Source: Streptomyces sp. A0958 (lineage in GTDB: Bacteria > Actinomycetota > Actinomycetes > Streptomycetales > Streptomycetaceae). From it: a stretch of DNA of 64,000 bases. The number at the start of each line of letters is the position of its first letter. Within the stretch, counting starts at the first letter, position 1. This document shows, piece after piece, positions 26,023 to 33,349 of the stretch. Under the pieces are notes generated by a model. That model was not told the origin of the DNA. It made no database searches and saw only the letters and a program-made list of their open reading frames with translations. The stretch is taken from positions 1-64,000 of the forward strand of contig NZ_SSBK01000027.1 of NCBI RefSeq assembly GCF_004795035.1, in the 5' to 3' direction. A program made the position numbers and the translations under genes.

Positions 26023-26313
26023 GTGAAGTACGCGAAGTCCGCCGCGCTCGTCGCCGGTTCCGTGGTTGCGCTCGGCACGGCTGCCCCCGCCTTCGCCGTC
26101 ACCACCGCCACGGCCCCCAGCTTCAGCCTCGACGGAGGCGTCAACCAGGTGGTGGCGGCCGCGCCGCAGGCGGTCGACCCGGTCCTCGACACCGTCAGCG
26201 GCGCCGCCGACAGCCTGCACAAGAACGGAACCGTCACCAAGGTCGCCGACCAGGCCACCGGAGCGGCGAAGGACGCGGCGCCCCTGCTGGGCGGCCTCCC
26301 GCTCGCCCGCTGA
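26023..26313 (+). CDS. Small secreted protein of the chaplin/rodlin locus
   Basis: I do not recognise the family. It encodes 96 residues. The N-terminus VKYAKSAALVAGSVVALGTA is a Sec signal much like that of the short chaplin (MKYTKIAAVAAG), with likely cleavage after AFA. The mature peptide of about 72 residues has no Cys and is Ala/Val/Asp-rich, with an amphipathic stretch ending in LLGGLPLAR. GTG 26023 is set by AGAAGGG upstream; a start at 25969 would destroy the signal peptide. Location between a chaplin and two rodlins suggests an aerial-growth role, but that is inference from position. Confidence 0.75.
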   Translation: MKYAKSAALVAGSVVALGTAAPAFAVTTATAPSFSLDGGVNQVVAAAPQAVDPVLDTVSGAADSLHKNGTVTKVADQATGAAKDAAPLLGGLPLAR

Positions 26314-26337
26314 CCTCGCACCGACGGCGTGGCACCC

Positions 26338-26389
26338 GCACCGTTCGAGTGCGTACGCACCTTTCGAGTGTGCGCGCACCTTTCGAGTG
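26338..26389 (+). repeat. Three 19-bp-spaced direct repeats upstream of rodlin 2
   Basis: GCACCKTTCGAGTG occurs at 26338-26351, 26357-26370 and 26376-26389, a strict 19-bp period. The array ends 88 bases before the rodlin 2 start. Spacing near two helical turns fits a regulator binding along one DNA face, though a neutral tandem duplication is possible. Confidence 0.7.
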
Positions 26390-26476
26390 AAGTGCCACAA
26401 CCATTCCCCCCGCGCCGAGTTGATCAGGGCGCTCGGCACCGGCGGGCATCACAGAGAAAACCAGAAGGGCAGTTTC

Positions 26477-26887
26477 ATGATCAAGAAGATGATGGCCTCG
26501 GCAGCCGTAGCCGCATCGATCGTCGGCGTCTCCGCCGCCGTCGCTCCGGGGGCCATGGCCATCGGCAACGACCAGGGCACCACGACGGTCAACGGCAACG
26601 GCGCCATGCAGTCGTACGGCAACTCCGCCACCCACGGCGACTGGAGCCCGCAGTTCGCGCTCATCCAGGGCTCGCTCAACAAGCCCTGCATCGCCCTGCC
26701 GGCCAAGGCCAACGTCGGTTCGCTGCTCGGCGTCGTCCCGATCTCGGTCCAGGACATCAACGTCCTGTCCTCGCCGCAGAACCAGCAGTGCACCGAGAAC
26801 TCCACCCAGGCCAAGGGCGACGAGGCCCTGTCGCACATCCTGGACGACATCCCGATCCTCTCGGGCAACGGTGCCGCCAACAACTGA
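26477..26887 (+). CDS. Rodlin protein 2
   Basis: A 136-residue secreted rodlin. The signal peptide (MIKKMMASAAVAASIVGVSA) is cleaved after AMA; the mature protein begins IGNDQGTTTVNGNGAMQSYG. The rodlin core is QGSLNKPC, VQDINVLSSPQNQQCTENS, KGDEALSHIL and SGNGAANN. ATG 26477 lies eight bases after AGAAGGG. It diverges from rodlins 1 and 3 in the middle (SLLGVVPISV) but shares a block of DNA with rodlin 1 near the second Cys. It is flanked by the triple repeat upstream and a strong terminator downstream. Confidence 0.92.
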   Translation: MIKKMMASAAVAASIVGVSAAVAPGAMAIGNDQGTTTVNGNGAMQSYGNSATHGDWSPQFALIQGSLNKPCIALPAKANVGSLLGVVPISVQDINVLSSPQNQQCTENSTQAKGDEALSHILDDIPILSGNGAANN

Positions 26888-26953
26888 GCGGTGCCTGAAC
26901 GGGTCCTGACACACGGGTAGTTCCCGAAGTGCCTCGCCCTTCCTGACGCACCT

Positions 26954-27012
26954 GTGGGGCCGGTGGGTCCGGGCAGCCGCCTAGCCGGCAGCCCGGAACC
27001 CACCGGCCCCAC
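26954..27012. terminator. Long-stem terminator after rodlin 2
   Basis: GTGGGGCCGGTGGGT at 26954-26968 pairs with ACCCACCGGCCCCAC at 26998-27012, and the inner CCGGGC/GCCCGG extends the stem. This is a very stable hairpin about 70 bases after the stop. Confidence 0.8.
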
Positions 27013-27122
27013 GCGTGTGTCCCGGCGGGGCGCGGCCGTCCGCTCGCTCGAACGGGCGGCCCGCTGGGCCGGTTGCCGTAGCCGGGGCGGCCGGATTCCG
27101 GTGTAACGGGTAGGGCCTGCTC

Positions 27123-27302
27123 ATGGACCAGTACGACAGTCGGCACCCGGAAAGCGCCACCCCGATCTACGACCGGCTCCTCGCCGAGTGGCAGGCCGCG
27201 CGGGCCGAGCCGGTCCCGGCCGAGCCCGCGGCGCCCGGCCCGTGCCACGCGGGCGGTTTCGTGCCCGCGGCGCGAAGCTCGGGCGACGCCGGCCGGGGCT
27301 GA
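27123..27302 (+). CDS. Small 59-residue protein between rodlins
   Basis: A short frame beginning MDQYDSRHPESATPIYDRLL and continuing AEWQAARAEPVPAEPAAP, ending RSSGDAGRG. Codon third positions are strongly G/C, as in real local genes. The charged helix-like N-terminal half followed by a Pro/Ala tail resembles small cytosolic Streptomyces proteins, but I know of no function. The ribosome-binding site is weak (AGGG some ten bases upstream). It sits between two rodlin genes with a hairpin on its left, so it probably has its own promoter. Confidence 0.55.
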   Translation: MDQYDSRHPESATPIYDRLLAEWQAARAEPVPAEPAAPGPCHAGGFVPAARSSGDAGRG

Positions 27303-27422
27303 CGGCGGGCTGGTTGTCGAACTTATGCGGGATCGAACCCATTTGAGTGGATCAGCGGAACCGAAACGTCCGCGCGGGGTTGATCAGTACGTTCCAGAAC
27401 GGAACGCTCCGAAAGGTGAAGC

Positions 27423-27833
27423 GTGATGAAGAAGATGATGGCCGGCGCGGCAGCGGCCGTGTCCCTGGTCGGCCTGTCGGCCGCCCTGGCCCCCGCGGCC
27501 ATGGCGATCGGTAACGACGGGGGCACGACGTCGGTCAACGGCAACGGCGCCGCCAGCTCGTTCGGCAACAGCGTGACCCGGGGCGACGGCAGCCCGCAGG
27601 CGCAGCTCATCCAGGGCTCGCTGAACAAGCTGTGCGTGGGTGCCCCGATCAAGGCCAACGTGGGTTCGCTCATCGGTCTCGTCCCGGTTACGGTCCAGGA
27701 CGTCAACGTCCTGTCCAACCCGCAGAACCAGCAGTGCGCCGACAACTCCACCCAGGCCAAGGGCGACGAGCCCCTGTCGCACCTGGTGGACGACATCCCG
27801 GTCCTCTCCGGGAACGGCGTCGGCAACAACTGA
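27423..27833 (+). CDS. Rodlin protein 3
   Basis: A 136-residue secreted rodlin. The signal peptide (MMKKMMAGAAAAVSLVGLSA) is cleaved after AMA, then IGNDGGTTSVNGNGAASSFG. Core motifs are QGSLNKLC, VQDVNVLSNPQNQQCADNS, AKGDEPLSHL and SGNGVGNN. GTG 27423 lies six bases after GAAAGG; the adjacent ATG 27426 is an equal alternative. Positions 27663-27737 are identical, base for base, to 25097-25171 in rodlin 1, including synonymous sites, while flanks differ, which points to gene conversion. Confidence 0.92.
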   Translation: MMKKMMAGAAAAVSLVGLSAALAPAAMAIGNDGGTTSVNGNGAASSFGNSVTRGDGSPQAQLIQGSLNKLCVGAPIKANVGSLIGLVPVTVQDVNVLSNPQNQQCADNSTQAKGDEPLSHLVDDIPVLSGNGVGNN

Positions 27834-27845
27834 TTCCGTACACCG

Positions 27846-27880
27846 ACGGCGGGCGGTCCGGCCTCCGGGCCGCCCGCCGT
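27846..27880. terminator. Terminator after rodlin 3
   Basis: An 11-bp stem, ACGGCGGGCGG with its complement at 27870-27880, plus inner CCGG/CCGG pairing, 12 bases after the stop. Confidence 0.75.
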
Positions 27881-27924
27881 GCGTCGTCCGTCCTGTGCGA
27901 CGCGTGTGTACATACGGAATGACC

Positions 27925-27957
27925 GAGGCCCACCACCCCTCGCGGGTGGTGGGCCTC
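27925..27957. terminator. Second terminator, convergent with the DUF5949-like gene
   Basis: GAGGCCCACCACCC pairs with GGGTGGTGGGCCTC across a five-base loop. It lies just before the stop of the leftward gene at 27976 and probably serves it. Confidence 0.8.
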
Positions 27958-27975
27958 ACCGATGGGGGCCGGGGG

Positions 27976-28476
27976 TCAGCCGAGGCTGCGGACCGGGAGT
28001 ACGCAGTGTGCCGAGGTCGCGATGACCTCGGGGTCACCGGCGAAGGCCCGCAGCTCCGCCTCGCCGATCGGGAGCCCGGGGGCGCCCTGCGGCCACGGGC
28101 GGGTGGCGAACATCGCGTGCACCTCGCCCTGTTCGTGCGCCGCCGCCAGCCACTCGGGCGGCACCGGGTACTGGGAGGTGAAGTGAGGCAGCGTCAGAAC
28201 GGCCTGGCCGGCCTGGACGAGGAGCTTCACGGGGAGCCCCGGCGTCTCGTCGGCGCGCACCGGGGCGCCGCCGACGGTGAGCCCGCTGCGCTGCAACGCG
28301 AGGTGCATGGCGTGCTCGCCGGCCGCCGGGCCGTCCGATCCGTCGCCCAGCGAGTAGGCGAGCAGGAAGGCGGCGTCGCGGCCGCTCTGCTGGTACTCGC
28401 CGCTCCAGCCGATCAGGATGAGGGTGCCCAACTGGGCCTGGGTGAACGTGCCGGTGGCTGTCTGGGGGGAGGTCAT
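27976..28476 (-). CDS. DUF5949-like cytosolic protein
   Basis: A 166-residue soluble protein without signal peptide or membrane segment. It begins MTSPQTATGTFTQAQLGTLI, with LIGWSGEYQQSGRDAAFLLAY and later GLPVKLLVQAGQAVLTLPHF. This resembles a Streptomyces-restricted family of unknown function (DUF5949 as I remember it, without a search). The start at 28476 is ATG preceded by GGGGGGAGG. It is monocistronic, with hairpins at its 3' end. I cannot offer a role. Confidence 0.65.
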   Translation of the reverse strand: MTSPQTATGTFTQAQLGTLILIGWSGEYQQSGRDAAFLLAYSLGDGSDGPAAGEHAMHLALQRSGLTVGGAPVRADETPGLPVKLLVQAGQAVLTLPHFTSQYPVPPEWLAAAHEQGEVHAMFATRPWPQGAPGLPIGEAELRAFAGDPEVIATSAHCVLPVRSLG

Positions 28477-28808
28477 GTCCGGCACCCTAACCGTCCGCGA
28501 CCGGTCGAACTCCATGCGTATCACCCGATCGGGGGATGACTGGTGACAACCCGGAGCCGGGCCGAATAATGCGTTGACGCACCCGGAGTACCGGGGGCTA
28601 TCGTGTGCGGCGAGACGGACGGCGGACAGGCTGCCGGTACCGGACACGGACGAATGCGGAGGTGAGGACATTGACGACGGTCGTTGCGATGGGCGCTGCC
28701 CACAGGCCGAAGTTCCCTGTTCCCACCCCCGTGGCCACCGGCTGACCTCCTTCAGGACCTTCCGCGCCGACGCGCGCACCGCCGGGGCCACCCTGTGAAG
28801 GGTTTCCC
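28477..28808. other. Divergent intergenic region before rsgA
   Basis: 332 bases between the DUF5949-like gene and rsgA. A 27-codon frame opens with a GTG near 28663, reads MRTLTTVVAMGAAHRPKFPV and ends with a TGA near 28743. It has GGAGGTGAGG next to the start. It may be a leader peptide or chance. Nothing else is recognisable. Confidence 0.35.
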
Positions 28809-29981
28809 TTGTCTTTCCCGTCTTCCTCCTTCTCCTCCGCCACCTCCCGCTCCACCGCTTCGCACCCGCTCGCCGCGTACGGCTGGGACGACGACTGGGC
28901 GGCCGAGTTCGCCCCGTACGCCGCCCAGGGGCTGATGCCCGGCCGCGTGGTGCGGGTGGACCGGGGCCGGTGCGACATCGTCACCCCGCAGGGCACGGTC
29001 TGGGCGGACACCGCGTTCGTCATGCCCCGCGACCCGATGCGGATCATCTGCACGGGCGACTGGGCCGCCGTCGACGCCGACGGTGACCCGCGGTTCGTCC
29101 GTACGCTGCTGCCGCGGCGCACCGCCTTCGTCCGCTCCACCTCGTCCAAGCGCTCCGAGGGCCAGGTGCTGGCCACCAACGTCGACCACATCGCGATCTG
29201 CGTCTCGCTGGCCGTGGAGCTCGACCTGGGCCGGGTCGAGCGCTTCCTCGCCCTGGCCATGTCCAGCGCCGGCGGCGACGCGCTGCTCGGCGACGCCGCC
29301 GGGGCGGGGGAGCGGACCGCCGAGCCGCTCGTCGTCCTCACCAAGGCCGACCTGGTCCCGGACGCGGTCACCCTCTCCCACCTCGTCCAGGACATCGAAG
29401 ACATCGCACCCGGGGTGCAGGTGCTGCCGGTCAGCTCCGCCACCGGCGAGGGCGTCGACGTGTTCGCGGCGATCGTCTCCGGCGGTACGAGCGTGCTCCT
29501 CGGGGCCTCCGGCGCGGGCAAGTCCACCCTCGCCAACACGCTGCTCGGCAGGGAGGTGATGGAGGTCCAGGCGGCCCGCGACGTCGACGGCAAGGGCCGG
29601 CACACCACCACCACCCGCAACCTGCTGGTCCTGCCCTCGGGCGGGGTCCTGATCGACACCCCCGGCCTGCGCGGGGTCGGCCTCTGGGACGCCGGGGTCG
29701 GCGTCGGGCAGGTTTTCTCCGAGATCGAGGACCTGGCCGAGGGCTGCCGGTTCCACGACTGCGCCCACGAGGCCGAGCCCGGCTGCGCGGTGCTGGCCGC
29801 GATCGAGGACGGCACGCTGCCCGAGCGGCGCTTCGACAGCTACCGCAAGCTGCTGCGCGAGAACGAGCGCATCGTCGCCAAGACCGACGCCCGCGTCCGG
29901 GCGGAGATCCAGCGCGACTGGAAGCGCAAGGGCGCCGAGGGCCGGGCCGCGATGGAGGCCAAGCGCGGCCGGATTCGGTAG
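28809..29981 (+). CDS. rsgA: Ribosome small-subunit GTPase RsgA
   Basis: A circularly permuted GTPase that checks late 30S maturation. Motif order confirms the permutation: G4 LTKADLVPD, G5 SSATGEG, then G1 GASGAGKST, a G2 region HTTTTRNL and G3 DTPGLRG. An OB-fold precedes (RVVRVDRGRCDIVTPQG), and the zinc-binding end is CRFHDCAHEAEPGC. It has 390 residues. The only start that keeps the N-terminus is TTG at 28809, with GAAGGG upstream; this rare start may limit expression. The first 20 residues are Ser-rich and variable in this family. Confidence 0.92.
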   Translation: MSFPSSSFSSATSRSTASHPLAAYGWDDDWAAEFAPYAAQGLMPGRVVRVDRGRCDIVTPQGTVWADTAFVMPRDPMRIICTGDWAAVDADGDPRFVRTLLPRRTAFVRSTSSKRSEGQVLATNVDHIAICVSLAVELDLGRVERFLALAMSSAGGDALLGDAAGAGERTAEPLVVLTKADLVPDAVTLSHLVQDIEDIAPGVQVLPVSSATGEGVDVFAAIVSGGTSVLLGASGAGKSTLANTLLGREVMEVQAARDVDGKGRHTTTTRNLLVLPSGGVLIDTPGLRGVGLWDAGVGVGQVFSEIEDLAEGCRFHDCAHEAEPGCAVLAAIEDGTLPERRFDSYRKLLRENERIVAKTDARVRAEIQRDWKRKGAEGRAAMEAKRGRIR

Positions 29982-30062
29982 CCGCGCGGTAGCCGGGCGC
30001 CCTGGTCGACGTCCGGAAACCGCGAGGCGGTGTGCCCGCCGGGGCGCACACTGGACGGTGTG

Positions 30063-31493
30063 ATGGACGAGGAGACCAGGTACGAGGCGGTGAGCAGCCG
30101 CGACGCGCGTTTCGACGGCGAGTTCTTCTTCGCCGTCGAAACGACCGGCATCTACTGCCGGCCGAGCTGCCCCGCCGTCACCCCCAAGCGGAAGAACGTC
30201 CGCTTCTACCCGACGGCGGCGGCCGCCCAGGGCAACGGCTTCCGGGCGTGCCGCCGCTGCCGCCCGGACGCCGTCCCCGGCTCCGCCGAGTGGAACGTGC
30301 GGGCCGATGTGGTCGGGCGCGCCATGCGCATGATCGGCGACGGTGTGGTGGACCGGGAGGGCGTCCCCGGCCTCGCCCACCGGCTCGGCTACAGCCCCCG
30401 TCAGGTGCAGCGCCAGCTCAACGCCGAACTGGGCGCCGGACCCGTCGCCCTGGCCCGCGCACAGCGCGCACACACCGCCCGGGTCCTGCTCCAGACGACC
30501 GCGCTGCCCGTCACCGAGATCGCCTTCGCCGCCGGGTTCGCGAGCGTCCGCCAGTTCAACGACACCGTCCGGCAGATCTACGCCCGTACCCCGAGCGCCC
30601 TGCGCGCGGAGGCCGGCACAGGGCTCGGCGCGGCGGTCCGGGAGGCGCGCACCACCGGCATCCCCCTCCGCCTCGCCCACCGGGGCCCCTACGCGGCCGG
30701 TGATGTCTTCGACCTGATCGCCGCCCATACGGTCGCCCGCGTCGAGGAGGTCAGCGGGGAGCCGGGCGGCCGCACCTACCGGCGCACCCTGCGCCTCCCG
30801 TACGGCACCGCCATCGCCGCCGTGGACGAGCGGTCCGCCGGGAACTGGCTGGACGCCCGCATCCACCTCACCGACCTGCGCGACCTGACCACGGCGGTGC
30901 AGCGGCTGCGCCGCCTCTTCGACCTGGACGCCGACCCGTACGCCGTGGACGAGCTGCTGGCCGCCGATCCGCAGCTCGCCCCGGACGTCGCCGCCCGGCC
31001 CGGCCTGCGCTCGCCGGGCGCGGCGGACGCGGAGGAGTTCGCCGTACGGGCCCTGGTGGGCCACCCGGCCGCCGGGGAACTCGTCGCCGAGTACGGCAAG
31101 GCCCTGGACGTGCCGTGCGGCGGGCTGACCCACGTCTTCCCCGAGCCGGGTGCGCTCGCCGACGCGGACGTCGACCCGTCGCTGCGGGCGCTCACGGCCG
31201 CGCTCGCCGACGGCGGCCTACGGCTCGACGCGGGCGCCGACCGGGACGAGGCCGAACAGGCACTCCTGCGGCTCCCCGGCATCGGCCCGACCACCGCCGC
31301 GCTGATCCGGATGCGCGGCCTGGGCGACCCCGACGTGGACCCGTACGAGACACCCGGCGCGCACCGCTGGCGGCCGTGGCGCTCCTACGGCGTACGCCGG
31401 GCGCGGCGCCAGGACGGTCAGCCCCGGACCACCGCGCCCAGCCACGCCCCCGTCACCAGCAGGCACGCGAAGAGTTCGACCAGCACCGAGTAG
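30063..31493 (+). CDS. Ada-AlkA fusion: methyl-phosphotriester sensor, AraC HTH and 3-methyladenine glycosylase domain
   Basis: An alkylation-damage protein of 476 residues. The N-terminal Ada zinc domain has Cys32, Cys36, Cys63 and Cys66 (GIYCRPSCPA, RACRRCRPD); Cys32 would accept methyl groups. An AraC-type HTH follows (GLAHRLGYSPRQVQRQL, EIAFAAGFASVRQFND), then an AlkA N-domain and the helix-hairpin-helix LPGIGPTTAALI. The C-terminus is odd. After LGDPDVDPY the protein jumps to HRWRPWRSYG, and the segment that normally carries the catalytic Asp (DLG-type) is not visible; the last 30 residues look non-homologous and overlap the convergent DUF456 gene by 76 bases. It may be a damaged or sensor-only glycosylase. 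ATG 30063 is used; GTG 30060 is an alternative. Confidence 0.8.
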   Translation: MDEETRYEAVSSRDARFDGEFFFAVETTGIYCRPSCPAVTPKRKNVRFYPTAAAAQGNGFRACRRCRPDAVPGSAEWNVRADVVGRAMRMIGDGVVDREGVPGLAHRLGYSPRQVQRQLNAELGAGPVALARAQRAHTARVLLQTTALPVTEIAFAAGFASVRQFNDTVRQIYARTPSALRAEAGTGLGAAVREARTTGIPLRLAHRGPYAAGDVFDLIAAHTVARVEEVSGEPGGRTYRRTLRLPYGTAIAAVDERSAGNWLDARIHLTDLRDLTTAVQRLRRLFDLDADPYAVDELLAADPQLAPDVAARPGLRSPGAADAEEFAVRALVGHPAAGELVAEYGKALDVPCGGLTHVFPEPGALADADVDPSLRALTAALADGGLRLDAGADRDEAEQALLRLPGIGPTTAALIRMRGLGDPDVDPYETPGAHRWRPWRSYGVRRARRQDGQPRTTAPSHAPVTSRHAKSSTSTE

Positions 31494-31900
31494 CCGGTCG
31501 CCCGCATCACAGAGCGCACCGACGCCCAGCCCGCCCCCCGGCTGCCGAGGCGCAGCCGCTCCGCCCCGTAGATCACGCCGACGTACCCGATGACCGCGCC
31601 GACGACCGGGACGACGAAGAAGCCCGTGATCGCGCCGAGCCCGCCCAGCGTCAGCGTCCGGCGCGGCGCCCCCGACTCACGGGGCCGGCGCGCCGGGAGC
31701 AGGGCCTTGAGCGCCTGGTTGAGCAGGAGGAGCACCGTGGCCCCGATCAGGACGCCCCAGGCGACCGGCGTCCTGTCGGTGAGCGCCCACCACAGGACGG
31801 CGGCCCAGACGATCGCCTGTCCTGGCACACCCGGTACCAGCACACCGATCAGGCCGAGCAGCATGACCAGTCCGACGGCGACGAGCTGCCACACACTCAT
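31418..31900 (-). CDS. DUF456 family membrane protein
   Basis: A 160-residue integral membrane protein with four to five hydrophobic segments: MSVWQLVAVGLVMLLGLIGV, WAAVLWWALTDRTPVAWGVL, GFFVVPVVGAVIGYVGVIYG and a last helix LVELFACLLVTGAW. The Gly-rich GFFVVPVVGAVIG is typical of DUF456. Function is unknown in the family. The start is ATG 31900. Its 3' end overlaps the Ada-AlkA gene on the other strand, so one of the two C-termini is likely to differ from the ancestral form; the DUF456 end looks complete. Confidence 0.8.
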   Translation of the reverse strand: MSVWQLVAVGLVMLLGLIGVLVPGVPGQAIVWAAVLWWALTDRTPVAWGVLIGATVLLLLNQALKALLPARRPRESGAPRRTLTLGGLGAITGFFVVPVVGAVIGYVGVIYGAERLRLGSRGAGWASVRSVMRATGYSVLVELFACLLVTGAWLGAVVRG

Positions 31901-31980
31901 CTGACCAGCCTGCCGGAGACCGGCCGGTCCCGCCCGTTCGCGCCGCCGCCCCAGGAGCCGTCGGCGCAGCTCAGAGGCGG

Positions 31981-32982
31981 TTACGGCAAGGAGCGCGCGC
32001 GGGGTTCGCGGGCGACCCAGCCCCGCTCGTAGGCGTGCCAGCCGAGCTGGAGGCGGGTCGAGACGCCGGTGAGCTCCATCAGGCCCTTGACCCGGCGCTG
32101 CACGGTCCGCAGCCCGAGGTCCAGCTGCTTGGCCACGCTCGCGTCGGTCAGGCCGGCCAGCAACAGCGACAGGATCTCCAGGTCCGTCGGGTCGGGGCCG
32201 CCCGCTTGCGCCTGGACCGCGCCGCTCTCGCCGAGCCGCAACGGCATCGCCTCGCGCCACACCGCCTCGAAGAGCCCCGTCAGCGACTCCAGCAGCCCCG
32301 AGGCGTGCACGACCAGCGCCGCGGGTTCCGCACCCCGGCCGGTCAGCGGCACCATGGCCAGTGCCCCGTCGGCGATCACCAGTTTCGTGGGGACGCGGTC
32401 GACGACCCGGCACTGCTCGTTGCGGCTGAGCGCCGCCGACAGCTCCAGGATTCCGGACTCCAGGCCCAGCACCTCGCGCTCGATCACCACCCGGAACGAC
32501 ACCCCGCGCGTGGCCGCCTGTTCCTCCGACTCGTTGTCGAGACCGCTGACCGCGATCGGCTTGCCGGTGACCAGGGCGCACACCTCGCTCACCGCCCCCA
32601 GCTGGAGCTGGTGGAAGCGGTGGGCCACCGCGCTCGCCCCGGTGACCACCTCGACCAGGTCGTGGACGGCCGGTTCGGCGGCGTCCGCCCGGTACTCCTC
32701 GGCCAGCAGCACCGCCGCGAGTTCCGCCTGCTCCAGCTGGTGGCGCTGCTGGGTGAGCAGCGCGCCCAACGCGACCCCGGGCGGCGCCGCGACCCACCGG
32801 CCCGTGCGGGCGGAGGACTGGGCGGCCAGACCGTGCTGCTCCAGCTGGCGCAGCGTCCGTTCCGTGTCCCGTTCGGGCAGCGCCAGCCGGTGCGAGAGAT
32901 CGGAGACCTCGGCGGCCCCCAGCGCCACGAGCGCGCGGTAGGCCGACTCCTGCCTCTCGTCGAGACCTATGGCTCCCAGCAT
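31981..32982 (-). CDS. TrmB/LuxR-type transcriptional regulator
   Basis: A 333-residue regulator with two DNA-binding modules. Residues 1-70 are a TrmB-like winged helix (GLDERQESAYRALVALGAAE, RDTERTLRQLEQHGLA). The middle is a sensor-like region with a coiled segment (QQRHQLEQAELAAVLLAEEY). Residues about 265-325 are a LuxR-type HTH: DLEILSLLLAGLTDASVAKQ and LGLRTVQRRVKGLMELTGV. ATG 32982 follows GGGGAGGG; a longer frame upstream is rejected. It is divergent from a 13-codon ORF with its own terminator. No sensor ligand is known to me. Confidence 0.85.
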   Translation of the reverse strand: MLGAIGLDERQESAYRALVALGAAEVSDLSHRLALPERDTERTLRQLEQHGLAAQSSARTGRWVAAPPGVALGALLTQQRHQLEQAELAAVLLAEEYRADAAEPAVHDLVEVVTGASAVAHRFHQLQLGAVSEVCALVTGKPIAVSGLDNESEEQAATRGVSFRVVIEREVLGLESGILELSAALSRNEQCRVVDRVPTKLVIADGALAMVPLTGRGAEPAALVVHASGLLESLTGLFEAVWREAMPLRLGESGAVQAQAGGPDPTDLEILSLLLAGLTDASVAKQLDLGLRTVQRRVKGLMELTGVSTRLQLGWHAYERGWVAREPRARSLP

Positions 32983-33193
32983 CCCCGATCCCTCCCCGGA
33001 CGCAGCATTTCCGCGTGTTGGCGTGACCTCGGCCGGCCGTCCGTGGCGGAAAGCGGCCACGGCGTAAACCCGCCGCGCACATCATCCCCGTACCGCACGT
33101 CACTCTGCCAAGGTGGCGGCACAGTGGCCCCGACAACCCCCGGAACGCGTACGTTTGCCCCCGCCTCGCCCGGTTTAGTACGGGGAGGTCGAT

Positions 33194-33235
33194 ATGTCCG
33201 CCGGGTCCAAGGCCACTGCTCGCGCCGGGCGCTGA
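33194..33235 (+). CDS. Candidate 13-residue peptide gene divergent from the LuxR-type regulator
   Basis: ATG at 33194 encodes MSAGSKATARAGR and a stop. GGGGAGG lies seven bases upstream, as good as any ribosome-binding site in the window, and a 13-bp-stem terminator with a T-run follows 16 bases after the stop, as if this were a complete tiny transcript. The peptide is basic, without signal sequence or Cys. Could be a signalling or leader peptide acting on the adjacent regulator, the start of a small RNA, or chance. Nothing in the peptide itself names a function. Confidence 0.4.
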   Translation: MSAGSKATARAGR

Positions 33236-33251
33236 CGCCCGCTCACTGACC

Positions 33252-33299
33252 GGTCCGCCGGGCGTCCTTCCCGTGGGGGGTGGGGTCGCCCGGCGGACC
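33252..33299 (+). terminator. Terminator after the 13-residue ORF
   Basis: A perfect 13-bp stem, GGTCCGCCGGGCG with its complement at 33287-33299, a 22-base loop, then ATTTT. The T-run orientation indicates + strand transcription ending here, before the PP2C-like gene. Confidence 0.8.
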
Positions 33300-33349
33300 A
33301 TTTTCCCGATGCCCGTTTTCGCGCGGCCCGCGCGGTGGACAATAAGGGC

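Noticed and set aside
28574..28798. A 74-codon frame upstream of rsgA
   Set aside because: No ribosome-binding site, irregular composition and no recognisable domain; it most likely reads through the divergent promoter and leader region.
33113..33178. A 21-codon GTG frame before the 13-residue ORF
   Set aside because: Pro/Arg-rich translation typical of random GC-rich DNA, and no clear ribosome-binding site at the right distance.
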